Source: a virus. From it: a stretch of 64,000 bases of DNA. The DNA lies in IMG/VR virus record IMGVR_UViG_3300018432_000013, positions 1-64,000 of that record; one strand, given 5' to 3'. The notes beneath the pieces are model-generated. The model ran no database searches. It had not been told where the DNA came from and saw only the letters and a program-made list of their open reading frames with translations. Below are positions 14,182 to 23,288 of the stretch, piece after piece. Position 1 is the stretch's first letter; the number at the start of each line of letters is the position of its first letter. The position numbers were made by a program, and so were the translations under genes.

Positions 14182-15092
14182 CTTTCCACGGCGTACAGGG
14201 AGCGGAAGACTACGACGGCTTTCCAAAGGGCTACGCGTATATGTTCGCGGAGCCGAAGTTCGATGGCTACCGCCTCGCCTCAGTGATCGTGGACGGCGTC
14301 GTGACGTTCTACTGCCGCGAGCCAAAGCCCGTCATGTGGGGCGCGAACCTCGACCACATCCGCAACGAGCTTCTCGAGCTCGGCTTCGACAACTGCATGG
14401 TCGATGGCGAGGTCATGGCCAACGACTGGAACAAGACGGGCATCATCCGGCTCGGCTGCGGCTCGAAGGGCTACAAGCGCCCGAGCGACGAAGTGCTCGC
14501 AGAGATTCATCGCGAGACCAAGTACTACGTCTTTGACTGGGTGGACCTCACCAAGGTCATGCACGTCGAAAACCGCCAGAAGAAGATGGTGCCGATCTTC
14601 CCGATGCCACTTGAGGCGCGTCAGGCCGAGCTCGCCACGTACCTGCGCGGCGCCGAGCTCACCGACATCCTGCGCCCCGTGCAGAGCGAGCGCGTGACGA
14701 GCGAGGCAGAGCTACAGGCCGCCTACCAGCGCGCGCTCACGCAGGGCTACGAGGGCCTCATCCTGAAGTTCCCGGCGAGCCTCTACGCCTTCATGAAGAA
14801 CAAGTGCTGGCGCAAGCTCAAGCCTCACGAAACCATCGAGCTGCAGGTCGTCGAGGTGGTCGAAGGCGAGGGCAAGCACCGCGGCCGCCTGGGCGCGCTT
14901 CGCTGCGTGAAGAAGGACGGCACCGAGGTCTCGGTCGGTACCGGCTGGAACGACCCGGAGCGAGAGCGCGTCTACCGCGAGCGTGCCCAGATCCCCGGCA
15001 AGATCATCGAGTGCGAGATCGCCACGTCCGCGGCCGCCAAGGCGCGCCACCCAGCCTTCAAGCGCTGGCGCGAAGACCGGACGAGCCTCTAA
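14178..15092 (+). CDS. ATP-dependent DNA ligase
   Basis: 304 residues from an ATG overlapping the thyX stop. The nucleotidyltransferase motifs are clear: motif I EPKFDGYR with the adenylated K27, motif III in YYVFDW, motif IV EGLILK and motif V CWRKLK, followed by a short OB-like C-terminal domain. The length is like that of compact T7-type ligases. It seals nicks during phage replication and recombination. This is the last plus-strand gene of the cluster and stops 4 nt from the convergent tail gene. Confidence 0.85.
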   Translation: MTFHGVQGAEDYDGFPKGYAYMFAEPKFDGYRLASVIVDGVVTFYCREPKPVMWGANLDHIRNELLELGFDNCMVDGEVMANDWNKTGIIRLGCGSKGYKRPSDEVLAEIHRETKYYVFDWVDLTKVMHVENRQKKMVPIFPMPLEARQAELATYLRGAELTDILRPVQSERVTSEAELQAAYQRALTQGYEGLILKFPASLYAFMKNKCWRKLKPHETIELQVVEVVEGEGKHRGRLGALRCVKKDGTEVSVGTGWNDPERERVYRERAQIPGKIIECEIATSAAAKARHPAFKRWREDRTSL

Positions 15093-15096
15093 GCGC

Positions 15097-16377
15097 TCAT
15101 GGCGCGCCTGTCGTAAACCAAGCACCAAGGATGGTCTCCGTATCACCCACCTCCAACACGCCAGACTCGACCACGATGCGATACGCGTAGTCGACCGTGT
15201 TCACGAGATGCCCAGACGTGGTGACCGTAATCGTATCGTCATCCCCTCCACCAGGGCTCGTCGCAACTGCACCGTTGACCGTGGTTGGTGCTCCGGATGC
15301 TGCCTGCCTCACCACACGCACGTTCATACGATTCGCGCCTTCCGGCACAGCGGATGGAACGATCCGAGCCGTTGCGCTGATCAGAATCGATCCATGCGGC
15401 GGCTTGATGGGAATATTCCAGGTCTGCCGAACTGTGCCTGAAAAGGCCGGCACAAAGCCGACATCTGAGACGGTGCTCAGGGACCAGTCTGTTGACCGGC
15501 TGAAGCCGCTTGCGACATCGGCCATGTGAGTGCCCACCAGCTGTGCGGCAATCCACGCGTTCACAGCGTTGAGTCCGTCGGTCACGCCTGTGAGTCCGGC
15601 ACTCACGCTAGCGACCCCAGCCAGCGCCGACTGCGCATCCCCGTCCAGCTCCGCAATCGCGGCTTGTACGTTGGTGGCTGCGACGCTCCCCACGGGAGTC
15701 GATGTCACTGCCGCAGCGCTGACTGTTCCAGCGACTGCACCATTGACCGCCGCGAGCATGGCAGCCATGGCTTCCTGAATCGTCCGCGCCTGCAGCGAGA
15801 TGGGGGTATCCGCGATCGAGAAGACGTACTGTGTGCGGTTCGTCAGGATGTCGCTGTTCACGATCGAGGTCTGCCCGTTGACGAGCTTGACGTCCGCGAG
15901 CAGCACATGCCCAGCGCGCAGCAGAGGTCGCGAAGCCGTGCCTGCCGGCGCGGGAGCGCCTGCTGCGACCACGAAGCGGTAGCCTTCCGCGCGCGAGTAG
16001 AACACCGTCTCGCCTTCGCCATCGAGTCGCGGGTCGGACACGACACGCTCGAACTTCGCAAACACCGAGAGGTAGCGCTCCTGGCCGCCCGTGCTGACCG
16101 TTGTGGAGGCGCTGTTCTCATCGACGGACACATCCACATTCTCGTTCGTCGGAGCGAGGATGCGGTTGCCGGTCTCGTCGTACGCCACGAGCGGGCCCGT
16201 CACCGTCACACTGAGCAGTGGCGTTGGTGCGCGCTCACTGACGGCGCCATTGAGCGCCAGCCCAAAAAGCCCGGCACCCTGCACGACGCCCTGAATTGAT
16301 TGCTCTGCGGCAAGGAAGGCGGCGGAGAGCTCAGCCGGCGTCACGGGCTGCTTAAAGTACCAGTCGTATTGCTGCAT
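15097..16377 (-). CDS. Tail fibre or baseplate-distal protein
   Basis: 426 residues. The N-terminus (YDWYFKQPVTPAELSAAF) resembles the attachment end of tail-fibre and baseplate proteins next to gpI-like genes. The middle is Ala/Val/Ser-rich with low-complexity segments (VSAAAVTSTPVGSVAATNVQ) of the kind seen in fibre shafts. The C-terminal 130 residues are beta-rich. It lies at the distal end of the tail operon, where receptor-binding proteins usually are. Receptor binding is inferred from position and composition. Confidence 0.55.
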   Translation of the reverse strand: MQQYDWYFKQPVTPAELSAAFLAAEQSIQGVVQGAGLFGLALNGAVSERAPTPLLSVTVTGPLVAYDETGNRILAPTNENVDVSVDENSASTTVSTGGQERYLSVFAKFERVVSDPRLDGEGETVFYSRAEGYRFVVAAGAPAPAGTASRPLLRAGHVLLADVKLVNGQTSIVNSDILTNRTQYVFSIADTPISLQARTIQEAMAAMLAAVNGAVAGTVSAAAVTSTPVGSVAATNVQAAIAELDGDAQSALAGVASVSAGLTGVTDGLNAVNAWIAAQLVGTHMADVASGFSRSTDWSLSTVSDVGFVPAFSGTVRQTWNIPIKPPHGSILISATARIVPSAVPEGANRMNVRVVRQAASGAPTTVNGAVATSPGGGDDDTITVTTSGHLVNTVDYAYRIVVESGVLEVGDTETILGAWFTTGAP

Positions 16378-16403
16378 GCGAACCCCCAGGAGAGCGTACC
16401 AGG

Positions 16404-17798
16404 TCAGTGCAAGATAAAGTTCTCGCCGAGCAGCGAGTAGCCGAGCGCCACGTGATCGATTTCCGGCCCGACGGTGGATGTACCGTCGATGATGCGATGG
16501 TGCGTGTGCGGCGGCTTCATGAAGTCGACAAGCTCGTCGACACGCTTGTACTGCACCGCAGTGAGCGGCACTGCAGCGTGCACAGCAAAGCTGTAGAGCT
16601 GATACTGCGTCTCCGGACCGAGCACCGTGGTCTCTCCAAGCTCACCCACGCCGAGAAGCCACCCATCCCATGGGACGGGATGGATCTCCACCTCGAGCCC
16701 GAGCAAGAAACGCACAGCATCCACCACGCCGGGTGTTGTGCCCTTCTGCTGGTAGATGCTGACCAGCACGGCGAGTAGGCGCCGCCGATCGGCAAGGCTG
16801 AGCTCAGAGGTAGGGAAGGGGTTACCGAGATCAGCGAGCATAGCGTCGACGAAGCGCTCAGGTGCGAGGTCCGGATCGATCAAGTCTGCGAAGCGGTCGA
16901 TCTCGTACAGAAGGACATTTGTGACCTCCTGCAGCACGCTGATGAAGCGAAAGAGGTCGCGCGTCGACTTGTCCTCGCGCTTGTTCTGCTCGGGAATGAA
17001 GTCCCAAAGCTGAAAGCGCCGTCCTTCAGGCGTATCAGGGTTGAAGCCGGTGAACGTGATGCTGTTATTGGGGGGCTCGTCGACCACGTTGCCGCGCACA
17101 TCTCTCGCATTGCTCACGGTGAGCGTATATGCCGCGCCGAAAGTGAGTGGCGCAGAGAAGGTGAGGGCGACGGTCGTGTTGTCGATACGCTCTGCCGCCA
17201 CAGGCTGAAGCAGCACCGCGAACGTGCTCACCCTACTAAGCACATAGTTTTCCGGGTTGAGCGCGGTGGCGTTGCCGTCCACCTCCCCAAAGTCCATCGG
17301 CTCATCGAAGCGGGCGAGCACCGTCCGTACATCGCGCGCTCCCGCATTCTCAAGCGCAGGCCGGGTGAGATCCTGCATCGTGAATGACCACGATGCGATG
17401 GGGTCGCCGAATATTGAGGTGACTGTGACGGTCACAACCTCGCTCGACTGAAACGGCTGCGGCGGCACCATTGCGAACACGAGTACCGCAGGTTCGTCAG
17501 GGCTCAGCGGCTCTACATAGACCAACCAGCCACCTGTTTCGCCGCCCGCCTCGAAGACCGTGACGTCATTGACCGATACGCGATAGTTGCTTGCGTCCGG
17601 CAGGTTGCTGCCAGGATCGAAGATCTGGAACCTGATGTTCGACGCAAGATGCGTCTCCACAGGCGAGAAGTAGAGCGGAACCTCAATCTCACCGTCTTCC
17701 GGGATGCGATTGATGACGGTCTCGGCGTAGACATCCGAATCTTCAGTGACGAGCCCGACCTGAACACTGGGAAACTGCGTGATGATCGTATCTGCCAT
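16404..17798 (-). CDS. gpI-like tail protein with N-terminal Ig-like domain
   Basis: 464 residues. The C-terminal half (about 265-430) matches P2 gpI/TIGR02242-type tail proteins: RFISVLQEVTNVLLYEIDRF, SLADRRRLLAVLVSIYQQKG, TPGVVDAVRFLLGLEVEI and VDELVDFMKPPHTHHRI. The N-terminal 250 residues are beta-sandwich-like and include a Big_5/SbsA-type Ig domain (ENYVLS and AYTLTVSNARDVRGN marks). gpI caps the baseplate wedge, so the extra domain would be displayed at the tail tip. ATG 17798 overlaps the upstream stop. Confidence 0.7.
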   Translation of the reverse strand: MADTIITQFPSVQVGLVTEDSDVYAETVINRIPEDGEIEVPLYFSPVETHLASNIRFQIFDPGSNLPDASNYRVSVNDVTVFEAGGETGGWLVYVEPLSPDEPAVLVFAMVPPQPFQSSEVVTVTVTSIFGDPIASWSFTMQDLTRPALENAGARDVRTVLARFDEPMDFGEVDGNATALNPENYVLSRVSTFAVLLQPVAAERIDNTTVALTFSAPLTFGAAYTLTVSNARDVRGNVVDEPPNNSITFTGFNPDTPEGRRFQLWDFIPEQNKREDKSTRDLFRFISVLQEVTNVLLYEIDRFADLIDPDLAPERFVDAMLADLGNPFPTSELSLADRRRLLAVLVSIYQQKGTTPGVVDAVRFLLGLEVEIHPVPWDGWLLGVGELGETTVLGPETQYQLYSFAVHAAVPLTAVQYKRVDELVDFMKPPHTHHRIIDGTSTVGPEIDHVALGYSLLGENFILH

Positions 17799-18859
17799 CA
17801 CGCGCCTCCAAACCAGAGAAAGTAGAGCCGCAGTATCAACGTGCGCGGCACGTATGCAGTTGCGGCACTAACAGCGATGTCGTGGAGCGTGTATGTGCGC
17901 CCGTCATGACGCAGCTGCCGTGAATAGAAGACGATGTCATCAAGCAAGGCCTCAAAACGCCATCCGCCTGCGAAGTAAAGCCCTTCGGGCACGTGCGTGG
18001 GTGTGCGGACCTGAACTCTAGCCCGCAGGAGTTTCGTCCCGGGCGCGACGGTCACCACTTGCGAGACTTCGTTCATTGAAGGGTCGACGAACGCCTCCAT
18101 GATTTGCGCTGCATGTCCGAGCTCCACGACGAAGACGCCGGGGATGCTTGCGTGCGGGATACGCCCTTGCTTCGTCCCGAGATCAAGCGAGAAGACGTTG
18201 AGATCGGTTGGTTCAGCGGGCGCAGGTGGCGACGGCGGTTCGTTCTCCGAGCCCAGGAATACCCACGTGTTCGAAACGAGCGGTCCGCTCTGCCCGGCCA
18301 CCAACGCGTCGTTAATCGTGAGTGTGTAAATCTCTCCTGCCCACTGTTGACTCGTGGTGAGAATCAGCGTGCCGAGGTCCCATCCGCTGACTACGACAGA
18401 AAGTGCGGTGAGTCCGTTGTCGAACGTGTAGTTCGACGGGTCCATGTTTGCAGGCACTCCATCCATCGCGTCGTTGAAGCTCAGCACGAGGGTTGCAGTA
18501 TCAGTGGCTTCGCTCCCCACGACGTACACGCCCGAAGCGGGCATGAAGCCAGCAAAAGCTTTCTCATTCAGGATAAGGGGTGACGCGGCCGGCGGCCCGA
18601 CACCTGTGATCGCCGCGAGATCAACCGCGAGCGTGTAAATCATCTGCGGGATCTGCTGGCTCGTCGTCAGCGTCACGCGCTTGGTTGGATACACGTTGTC
18701 GTAGGCGACGGCAGTGCACACGAGCCCGAAGTTGAACGCGTACGACGCGGGATCGGCTATGCCGGGCGAGTTCGGGAGGTCGATGAACGCCGAAAAGATC
18801 AACTCGAGCGTCGTCGCGTCGAGGACGTCAACGAACTGCAGGTTGATCCAGGCGCTCAC
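17798..18859 (-). CDS. Virion protein with tandem Ig-like (Big_5) domains
   Basis: 353 residues. Two similar units can be seen at about 12-95 and 118-205. Each has an acidic TxTLELIF/TLVLSF strand, a DP(A/S)xYxF motif and an LTTSQQ...YTLxxxD end, the pattern of SbsA/Big_5 Ig-like domains. The last 130 residues are a separate beta-rich domain. Such domains decorate phage tails and may bind host surface sugars weakly. It overlaps both neighbours, so it is made together with the gpI-like protein, which carries the same domain type. Confidence 0.6.
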   Translation of the reverse strand: MSAWINLQFVDVLDATTLELIFSAFIDLPNSPGIADPASYAFNFGLVCTAVAYDNVYPTKRVTLTTSQQIPQMIYTLAVDLAAITGVGPPAASPLILNEKAFAGFMPASGVYVVGSEATDTATLVLSFNDAMDGVPANMDPSNYTFDNGLTALSVVVSGWDLGTLILTTSQQWAGEIYTLTINDALVAGQSGPLVSNTWVFLGSENEPPSPPAPAEPTDLNVFSLDLGTKQGRIPHASIPGVFVVELGHAAQIMEAFVDPSMNEVSQVVTVAPGTKLLRARVQVRTPTHVPEGLYFAGGWRFEALLDDIVFYSRQLRHDGRTYTLHDIAVSAATAYVPRTLILRLYFLWFGGA

Positions 18860-19581
18860 TGGCGTCCCACCTGAATCTGATCAAAGAATCCACGACGCTG
18901 CGTGTCGGTGGTGTAGAAGCCGTAACCAGCGCGGCCACCCACCAAGGGTTGCGATCCGGTATTGATGCCAAGCGCATCATCGACGAACCCGTAGAACCCA
19001 GGGGCGAAAGGCCCCTCCATCCCCGGCACGACTTCCCAGACGGGCGACGTGACGGAGTGTGCAACCAGGTTGTTCTGGTAGACCTGCAGGAGCACGTCAC
19101 CTGAGCCCTGCACGATCGCATCAAGCCGCAAATGCAGCCACGTCGCTGGTGCAAAGGCATTGGTGGAGCGCATGAGCACGCTGTTGCTATCAGGCGCCGG
19201 TTCGAGGTCGGGCAGGCCTGACGTCAGCGCGCCCTTCTTCAGCACAATGTGATGCGGATCGTCGTCGCCCAGGCCGAGCAGATAAGCCGCGTCGTTGACC
19301 GACTGGCCCTGCAGCCCGAGAAACAAAAACGGCGCAAAGTTCTGCGGGCCGCCGCTACGGCCGCGCTGAATCGCACCACGAATGCTTCCTCCTGAGGCCA
19401 TGGGCGCAAAGCCCTGCTGCGACGCGTGCAGCCCAACGGCGCCGTCTGCGAGCTCAAGTGAGTTGAAGCCGTAGACGAAGTCACCGCCCCCGTTGGGCCG
19501 CACGATGCCTGCAGTCACACCACGGTCGACCTGGGGCATGCCGAGGCTCTCTTCGAGAAGGGTCCAATCCGTCGATGCCAT
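18856..19581 (-). CDS. Hypothetical beta-rich virion protein
   Basis: 241 residues. Gly/Asp-rich, beta-strand-rich, with TWLHLRLDAIVQGSGDVLLQ and FYGFVDDALG segments that recall LamG/concanavalin-like sandwich folds. No membrane or signal segment. The overlap (ATGA type) with the next gene and the position in the baseplate operon suggest a tail-surface protein. The fold call is weak. Confidence 0.5.
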   Translation of the reverse strand: MASTDWTLLEESLGMPQVDRGVTAGIVRPNGGGDFVYGFNSLELADGAVGLHASQQGFAPMASGGSIRGAIQRGRSGGPQNFAPFLFLGLQGQSVNDAAYLLGLGDDDPHHIVLKKGALTSGLPDLEPAPDSNSVLMRSTNAFAPATWLHLRLDAIVQGSGDVLLQVYQNNLVAHSVTSPVWEVVPGMEGPFAPGFYGFVDDALGINTGSQPLVGGRAGYGFYTTDTQRRGFFDQIQVGRQ

Positions 19582-19593
19582 GCGAGGTCTCCT

Positions 19594-20472
19594 TCACGTC
19601 TCCGAAAACGTCGTCTGCATATAAAGCCCGTCCGGGATGGCCCAGTCGTAGAAGTGCTCCGCGTTCGTGGTGGCCACAAGCGTGATCGTCGGCACGAGCG
19701 TCACCCAACCGAGCGCGTCAGGCGCGTGCAGTACAGTCAGACGACCGCTCGTATCCGCAGGATCGCTCGTGAGGCTCACCGGCCCGTAGCCCTTGCCAAA
19801 ACCTTCGTACTCATTGAGGGCGTCCCCGAACTTGCGGAAGTCGAACTCGATGCGGCGGAAGAAGGTTGCTCCTTCTGCCATGCCGGCCATCTCTTCGCGA
19901 TTCGGCACATCAAAGAGCGTGTCTCTGGCCGTGCCTCCGGTGACCCAGAGATGAATCGCCGGCCCGGTCCGGTGCGAAACGATCCGCACGCGATCGCCGT
20001 GCACCGTGGCACGTGCATCGACGAGCACCTCGTTCAGCGCATTGGCGACCTCTCCTGGCCGCGCATCAGTAATGTCGTTGAAGTGCCGCGCTGCGAACGT
20101 CACCGTCACAGGCTCGCGATCCATCACCGAAATGAGCAGCGTCTGTCCCACCGCCAGCGCGAATGGTCCGGGCTCCGACGTCACGATGGCGGGGCCTGCA
20201 CCCCAGAGATCTTCAAAATCCTCGACTGTCTTCGGCGTGTTCGTCGAAAAGTCGAAGAAGGCGTAGGCGAGATCTTGAAAGAAGCCGCGGAACAGAAACT
20301 TCTTCGCGCCCCAGCCCGCTTCAAAGCCCTCTTTGCCGTCGAGGTCCTGCGTCGTCTCGTCGCCTGCAAAGCCCGCGATAGTGCGTGCAGGGGCGTACGT
20401 CGCCCGCGTCCACGAGGCTGCCTCGTAGCGCTGCGCGCCTGCCGTCACGAACGTACCGTTGATCAAGGGCAT
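19594..20472 (-). CDS. Baseplate-region protein sharing a domain with the tail sheath
   Basis: 292 residues. The N- and C-terminal parts look like a distinct beta-rich domain. Residues about 102-195 (starting GPFALAVGQTLLISV, ending near HLWVTGGTARDTLFD) closely resemble the repeated insert of the sheath protein at 30684-32894, including GQTL, the strand ending in xTFxxxxF, and the VTGGTAxxxLF close. The shared module suggests that both proteins expose the same small beta domain on the particle, or that one arose by domain capture. Confidence 0.55.
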   Translation of the reverse strand: MPLINGTFVTAGAQRYEAASWTRATYAPARTIAGFAGDETTQDLDGKEGFEAGWGAKKFLFRGFFQDLAYAFFDFSTNTPKTVEDFEDLWGAGPAIVTSEPGPFALAVGQTLLISVMDREPVTVTFAARHFNDITDARPGEVANALNEVLVDARATVHGDRVRIVSHRTGPAIHLWVTGGTARDTLFDVPNREEMAGMAEGATFFRRIEFDFRKFGDALNEYEGFGKGYGPVSLTSDPADTSGRLTVLHAPDALGWVTLVPTITLVATTNAEHFYDWAIPDGLYMQTTFSET

Positions 20473-20479
20473 TCAAATC

Positions 20480-22015
20480 TCACAAGGGAGAGAGCAGCGC
20501 GTCGGTCTCACCGTTGAGCACCACGACTGTGCCGAGCCGCGGAAACTGGTGCGCCTGCACGATGAGATCGCGGTGCGCACCGTTCACGAGCAGATCGTTG
20601 AAGCCGTCGCCGAGCTTGCGGATGCCGGAGACGTCGCGAATCGCGTTGGCAATATCGCTCAGCGCGAGCACCCCATCGAATGTGCCTTCGCTCGTCTGCG
20701 CAGCGTAGAAGCCGAAGTTCACGTCGGGGTTGTCGCGCTCATCCTCGGTGCCTTCATCAACGTTCAGCGCGAACAGCTTTGCCAGCGCCGCGCGAATGGC
20801 TGTATCCGCCGCCTTGGGTGCGACGCCTTTGCGCAGAAACACCGTCGCTTGGATGTTCACGACGAGATACTCGGCGGGCAGCACGTCGACGTGGAAGGTG
20901 ATCGTGTTCGGGTAGCTCACCGTGACCATCTCGAGCACGTCGTCGAGCATCTGGCCTGAGGGCCTACCACCACCTGCTGGCACGACGAAGAGCTGCCCGG
21001 CGTTCTCGCGGATGGCGGGTACTTGGTTACGCGTGAGCATCAGCGCGCGCGCTACCCCGGAGACGCGCCGCGCATTGATTTCGTAGTCCTCGCGCGCGAC
21101 GGTGCGCGTCAGGGCACGCAGCCGCTGAGGCGCCTCGACTTGAATCTGCGCGCGACTCTTGCGCGGGCTGCCGCCACGCGCTTCCACCGGGTTGGTCACC
21201 GCAATCTGAACGGGATTGCCGAGGTCGTCGGTGATCACGCTGTCGACTTTTCGCAGCGCGTTCGGCTCGAGGTTGCCTGCTGCGCCCCCGCCCGTTTTGT
21301 AACGCACTTCGATCGTGCCGGAGGGGATAGCGCCGTTGGTGCCGTTTCCAAAGCGAAGAATGGCGCGCTCGTACTGGTCGACGCTGATCGTGTAATGCAG
21401 GTCGTCGCTGGCGGAGCCGAGGAAGTTGTCGACGCGCGTGAACGCGCCAAGTTGCGTGTCGATCGCCTCAGACGCATCAAGATAGGGCGTATTGCTGAGG
21501 CGCACCTCTTGGTTGGCAAAGCCCGTCGCCGGGAAGGTCTCAAACCAGCCAGCGCTGTGTTCGACCGGAAGTATGACGGTGGTCTGACCGGCACTCACGA
21601 CGCCCGCCTGCACCGTCTGAAACACGATGGGGTCGCGCACCTCCGGGGTGCGCACGAGCGTGCCCGAAGGGATCTGCACATCGGCGAGGTAGTTCGGCTG
21701 GGCAAGCGTGAAGAGTACATCCGTCGTTGCTGCGGTTGCGCCGGCCGGCGCGTAATTCAGGAGCTTGGCGAGCGCGACAACGCTCTGACGCTGCCTTGCG
21801 AGCGTCAGACGCGACTCACGCGCACGTGCATCGAGGTAGAAGCCGAGCACGTCTCCCGTGAAGGACGTCAGCTCGATCAGCAGATTGCCGAAATTCGCAA
21901 CGGCTTGCTCAGTCCAATCCGGGTACGCGACAGAGATGAGGTTGTAGAGGCGCGCCCGGATCGAGTCGAAGTCGAAGTCGCTGTAGTCGACCGATGGTGT
22001 GGGTAGAATCGCCAT
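20480..22015 (-). CDS. Baseplate J-like wedge protein
   Basis: 511 residues. N-terminal NLISVAYPDWTEQAVANFGN and VLGFYLDARARESRL, and the central RKSRAQIQVEAPQRLRALTR then VAREDYEINAR and SGVARALMLTRN, are typical of the gpJ/T4 gp6 family that forms the baseplate wedge ring around the hub. The C-terminus has the family's VNIQATVFLRKGV segment. It sits next to the gp25-like gene as in P2, Mu and extracellular injection systems. Confidence 0.85.
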   Translation of the reverse strand: MAILPTPSVDYSDFDFDSIRARLYNLISVAYPDWTEQAVANFGNLLIELTSFTGDVLGFYLDARARESRLTLARQRQSVVALAKLLNYAPAGATAATTDVLFTLAQPNYLADVQIPSGTLVRTPEVRDPIVFQTVQAGVVSAGQTTVILPVEHSAGWFETFPATGFANQEVRLSNTPYLDASEAIDTQLGAFTRVDNFLGSASDDLHYTISVDQYERAILRFGNGTNGAIPSGTIEVRYKTGGGAAGNLEPNALRKVDSVITDDLGNPVQIAVTNPVEARGGSPRKSRAQIQVEAPQRLRALTRTVAREDYEINARRVSGVARALMLTRNQVPAIRENAGQLFVVPAGGGRPSGQMLDDVLEMVTVSYPNTITFHVDVLPAEYLVVNIQATVFLRKGVAPKAADTAIRAALAKLFALNVDEGTEDERDNPDVNFGFYAAQTSEGTFDGVLALSDIANAIRDVSGIRKLGDGFNDLLVNGAHRDLIVQAHQFPRLGTVVVLNGETDALLSPL

Positions 22016-22041
22016 GCGCTGTTGCCGGCATGATACCTAGT

Positions 22042-22545
22042 TCAGGTAGGGAGGGGCACATCCAGTTTCTCCGTGCCTGCGAGGACGTTGCCGCTGCCCG
22101 CCTGCACGATCTGAAACTCCACGCGCACGAATGCGCTGACCTGCCCCTGCGCATCCAAACCGCGTAGGACCTGCACCTTCATCACGCGTGCACGAGGCTC
22201 CCAGCGATCGATGGCGCTCACGACGCGACTGCGAACGAGGTCGCCGTATGCCTCGTCGAGATTGGCGTACTGCAAGCGATGCAGCAGACTCCCAAACTCA
22301 GGACGCCAGGGAAGCTCGCCTGTCATGCGCCCATCGTCAGCGCGCACGGCGAGCACCTGTGCGATCGCCGACCGCACGAGCTCATACCCACCGCCTGCAG
22401 TGAAGTCCGCTTTCCGATCTCGGCGAAACGGCGTGAGCAGTCCGTAGCCAAGCAGCGAGCGCTCTCCGGCAGACGCTGCGTTGGCGCCGGCCGCGCCTGC
22501 GGAGGCCTCGATGGGCGGCGGCTCTTCAAGCACTGGGAAAGGCAT
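22042..22545 (-). CDS. gp25/gpW-like baseplate wedge protein
   Basis: 167 residues. The domain (about 30-165) has the gp25 marks: LLTPFRRDRKADF, ELVRSAIAQVLAV then GELPWRPEFGSLLHRL, and IDRWEPRARV. gp25-like proteins join the sheath's first ring to the baseplate. The first 30 residues are Ala-rich and probably flexible. It lies directly upstream (minus strand) of the J-like gene. Confidence 0.8.
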   Translation of the reverse strand: MPFPVLEEPPPIEASAGAAGANAASAGERSLLGYGLLTPFRRDRKADFTAGGGYELVRSAIAQVLAVRADDGRMTGELPWRPEFGSLLHRLQYANLDEAYGDLVRSRVVSAIDRWEPRARVMKVQVLRGLDAQGQVSAFVRVEFQIVQAGSGNVLAGTEKLDVPLPT

Positions 22546-22556
22546 GAGCAGGCTCC

Positions 22557-23288
22557 TCAGCAGCGTGGCTGCGCGTTGAGTGGTGGGATGGGCAGTCCGC
22601 GCCGCACGCCGCGCAGCAGGTCGATAAGCTTCTGCACCTGTGTGCGCGCGCCGAACACGTCATGACCGAGCGGCCCAAGGGGCTGAAGTGGCGCTACCCC
22701 AAGCAGCGCCAAGAACAGGTTCAAAAGCTCGAAGATGGGTGAGAGCGGCGCCATCGCCTCATCCACGGCACACATCCGCATCGCATTGATTTTGCGCGCG
22801 CAGTCGAGCACCGCAGCGAGGGGATCGCTCTCGCTGATGATCTGCTGCGCGAGCCGGTCGATATCTTGCTCCTTGAGCGCGATCTGGGCGAGCTCAACCA
22901 TAAAGCCCTCGAGCACGCGAATCACGACGTCGAGCACGTGCGCCACCATCAGCGGCCCGGAAATCTGCGGGACGAGCTGCGCAAGCGACGCAAACGTCTT
23001 GGCAGCGTTCGAGATCTCCTTCGCGATCTTCACGGGGTTGAGCGTCGCCACCGCATCGAGGATCTTCACGATGGCCAGCACCGCCGCCAGGATGTCGAAG
23101 ATGGGCTTGGTCGGCGCGAGCACGAGCTGCACCTGGGCGAGCAGGCTGCGCGCGACCTCGGCTTCGGTCGCGTAGAGCTGCGACATCATCGCGCCGATTT
23201 TGGCCCCGCCCGGGAAGGTGAGCTCGAGACCGCGCGCGCCGAGCAGCGGGATGGGGCACGTCACGCCGGTTGCGACGTTGAGAGGCAT
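22557..23288 (-). CDS. Hypothetical protein in the spike-tip (PAAR) position
   Basis: 243 residues. It begins MPLNVATGVTCPIPLLGARG, followed by long hydrophobic helical stretches (about 65-90, 105-130 and 185-205), and ends in a basic cysteine-terminated tail. In comparable tail operons the gene between spike and gp25 codes the PAAR tip, but no PAAR repeat is visible here. Possibly an internal hub or tip-associated protein. The stop/start overlap with the spike gene supports a shared complex. Confidence 0.45.
   Translation of the reverse strand: MPLNVATGVTCPIPLLGARGLELTFPGGAKIGAMMSQLYATEAEVARSLLAQVQLVLAPTKPIFDILAAVLAIVKILDAVATLNPVKIAKEISNAAKTFASLAQLVPQISGPLMVAHVLDVVIRVLEGFMVELAQIALKEQDIDRLAQQIISESDPLAAVLDCARKINAMRMCAVDEAMAPLSPIFELLNLFLALLGVAPLQPLGPLGHDVFGARTQVQKLIDLLRGVRRGLPIPPLNAQPRC

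Noticed and set aside
17864-17872. GGCACTAAC on the plus strand
   Set aside because: It is antisense inside a well-supported virion gene, and the ATG 4 nt further opens only about 10 codons. Probably chance.
21023-22006. Plus-strand open frame of about 327 codons
   Set aside because: Opposite strand of the clear baseplate J-like gene; Arg/His/Ala-rich shadow.
22026-22041. CATGATACC near 22030 and 29034 as extra copies of the TGATAC motif
   Set aside because: The motif is in the opposite orientation to the genes downstream and lacks the NCTC extension, so these were not counted.
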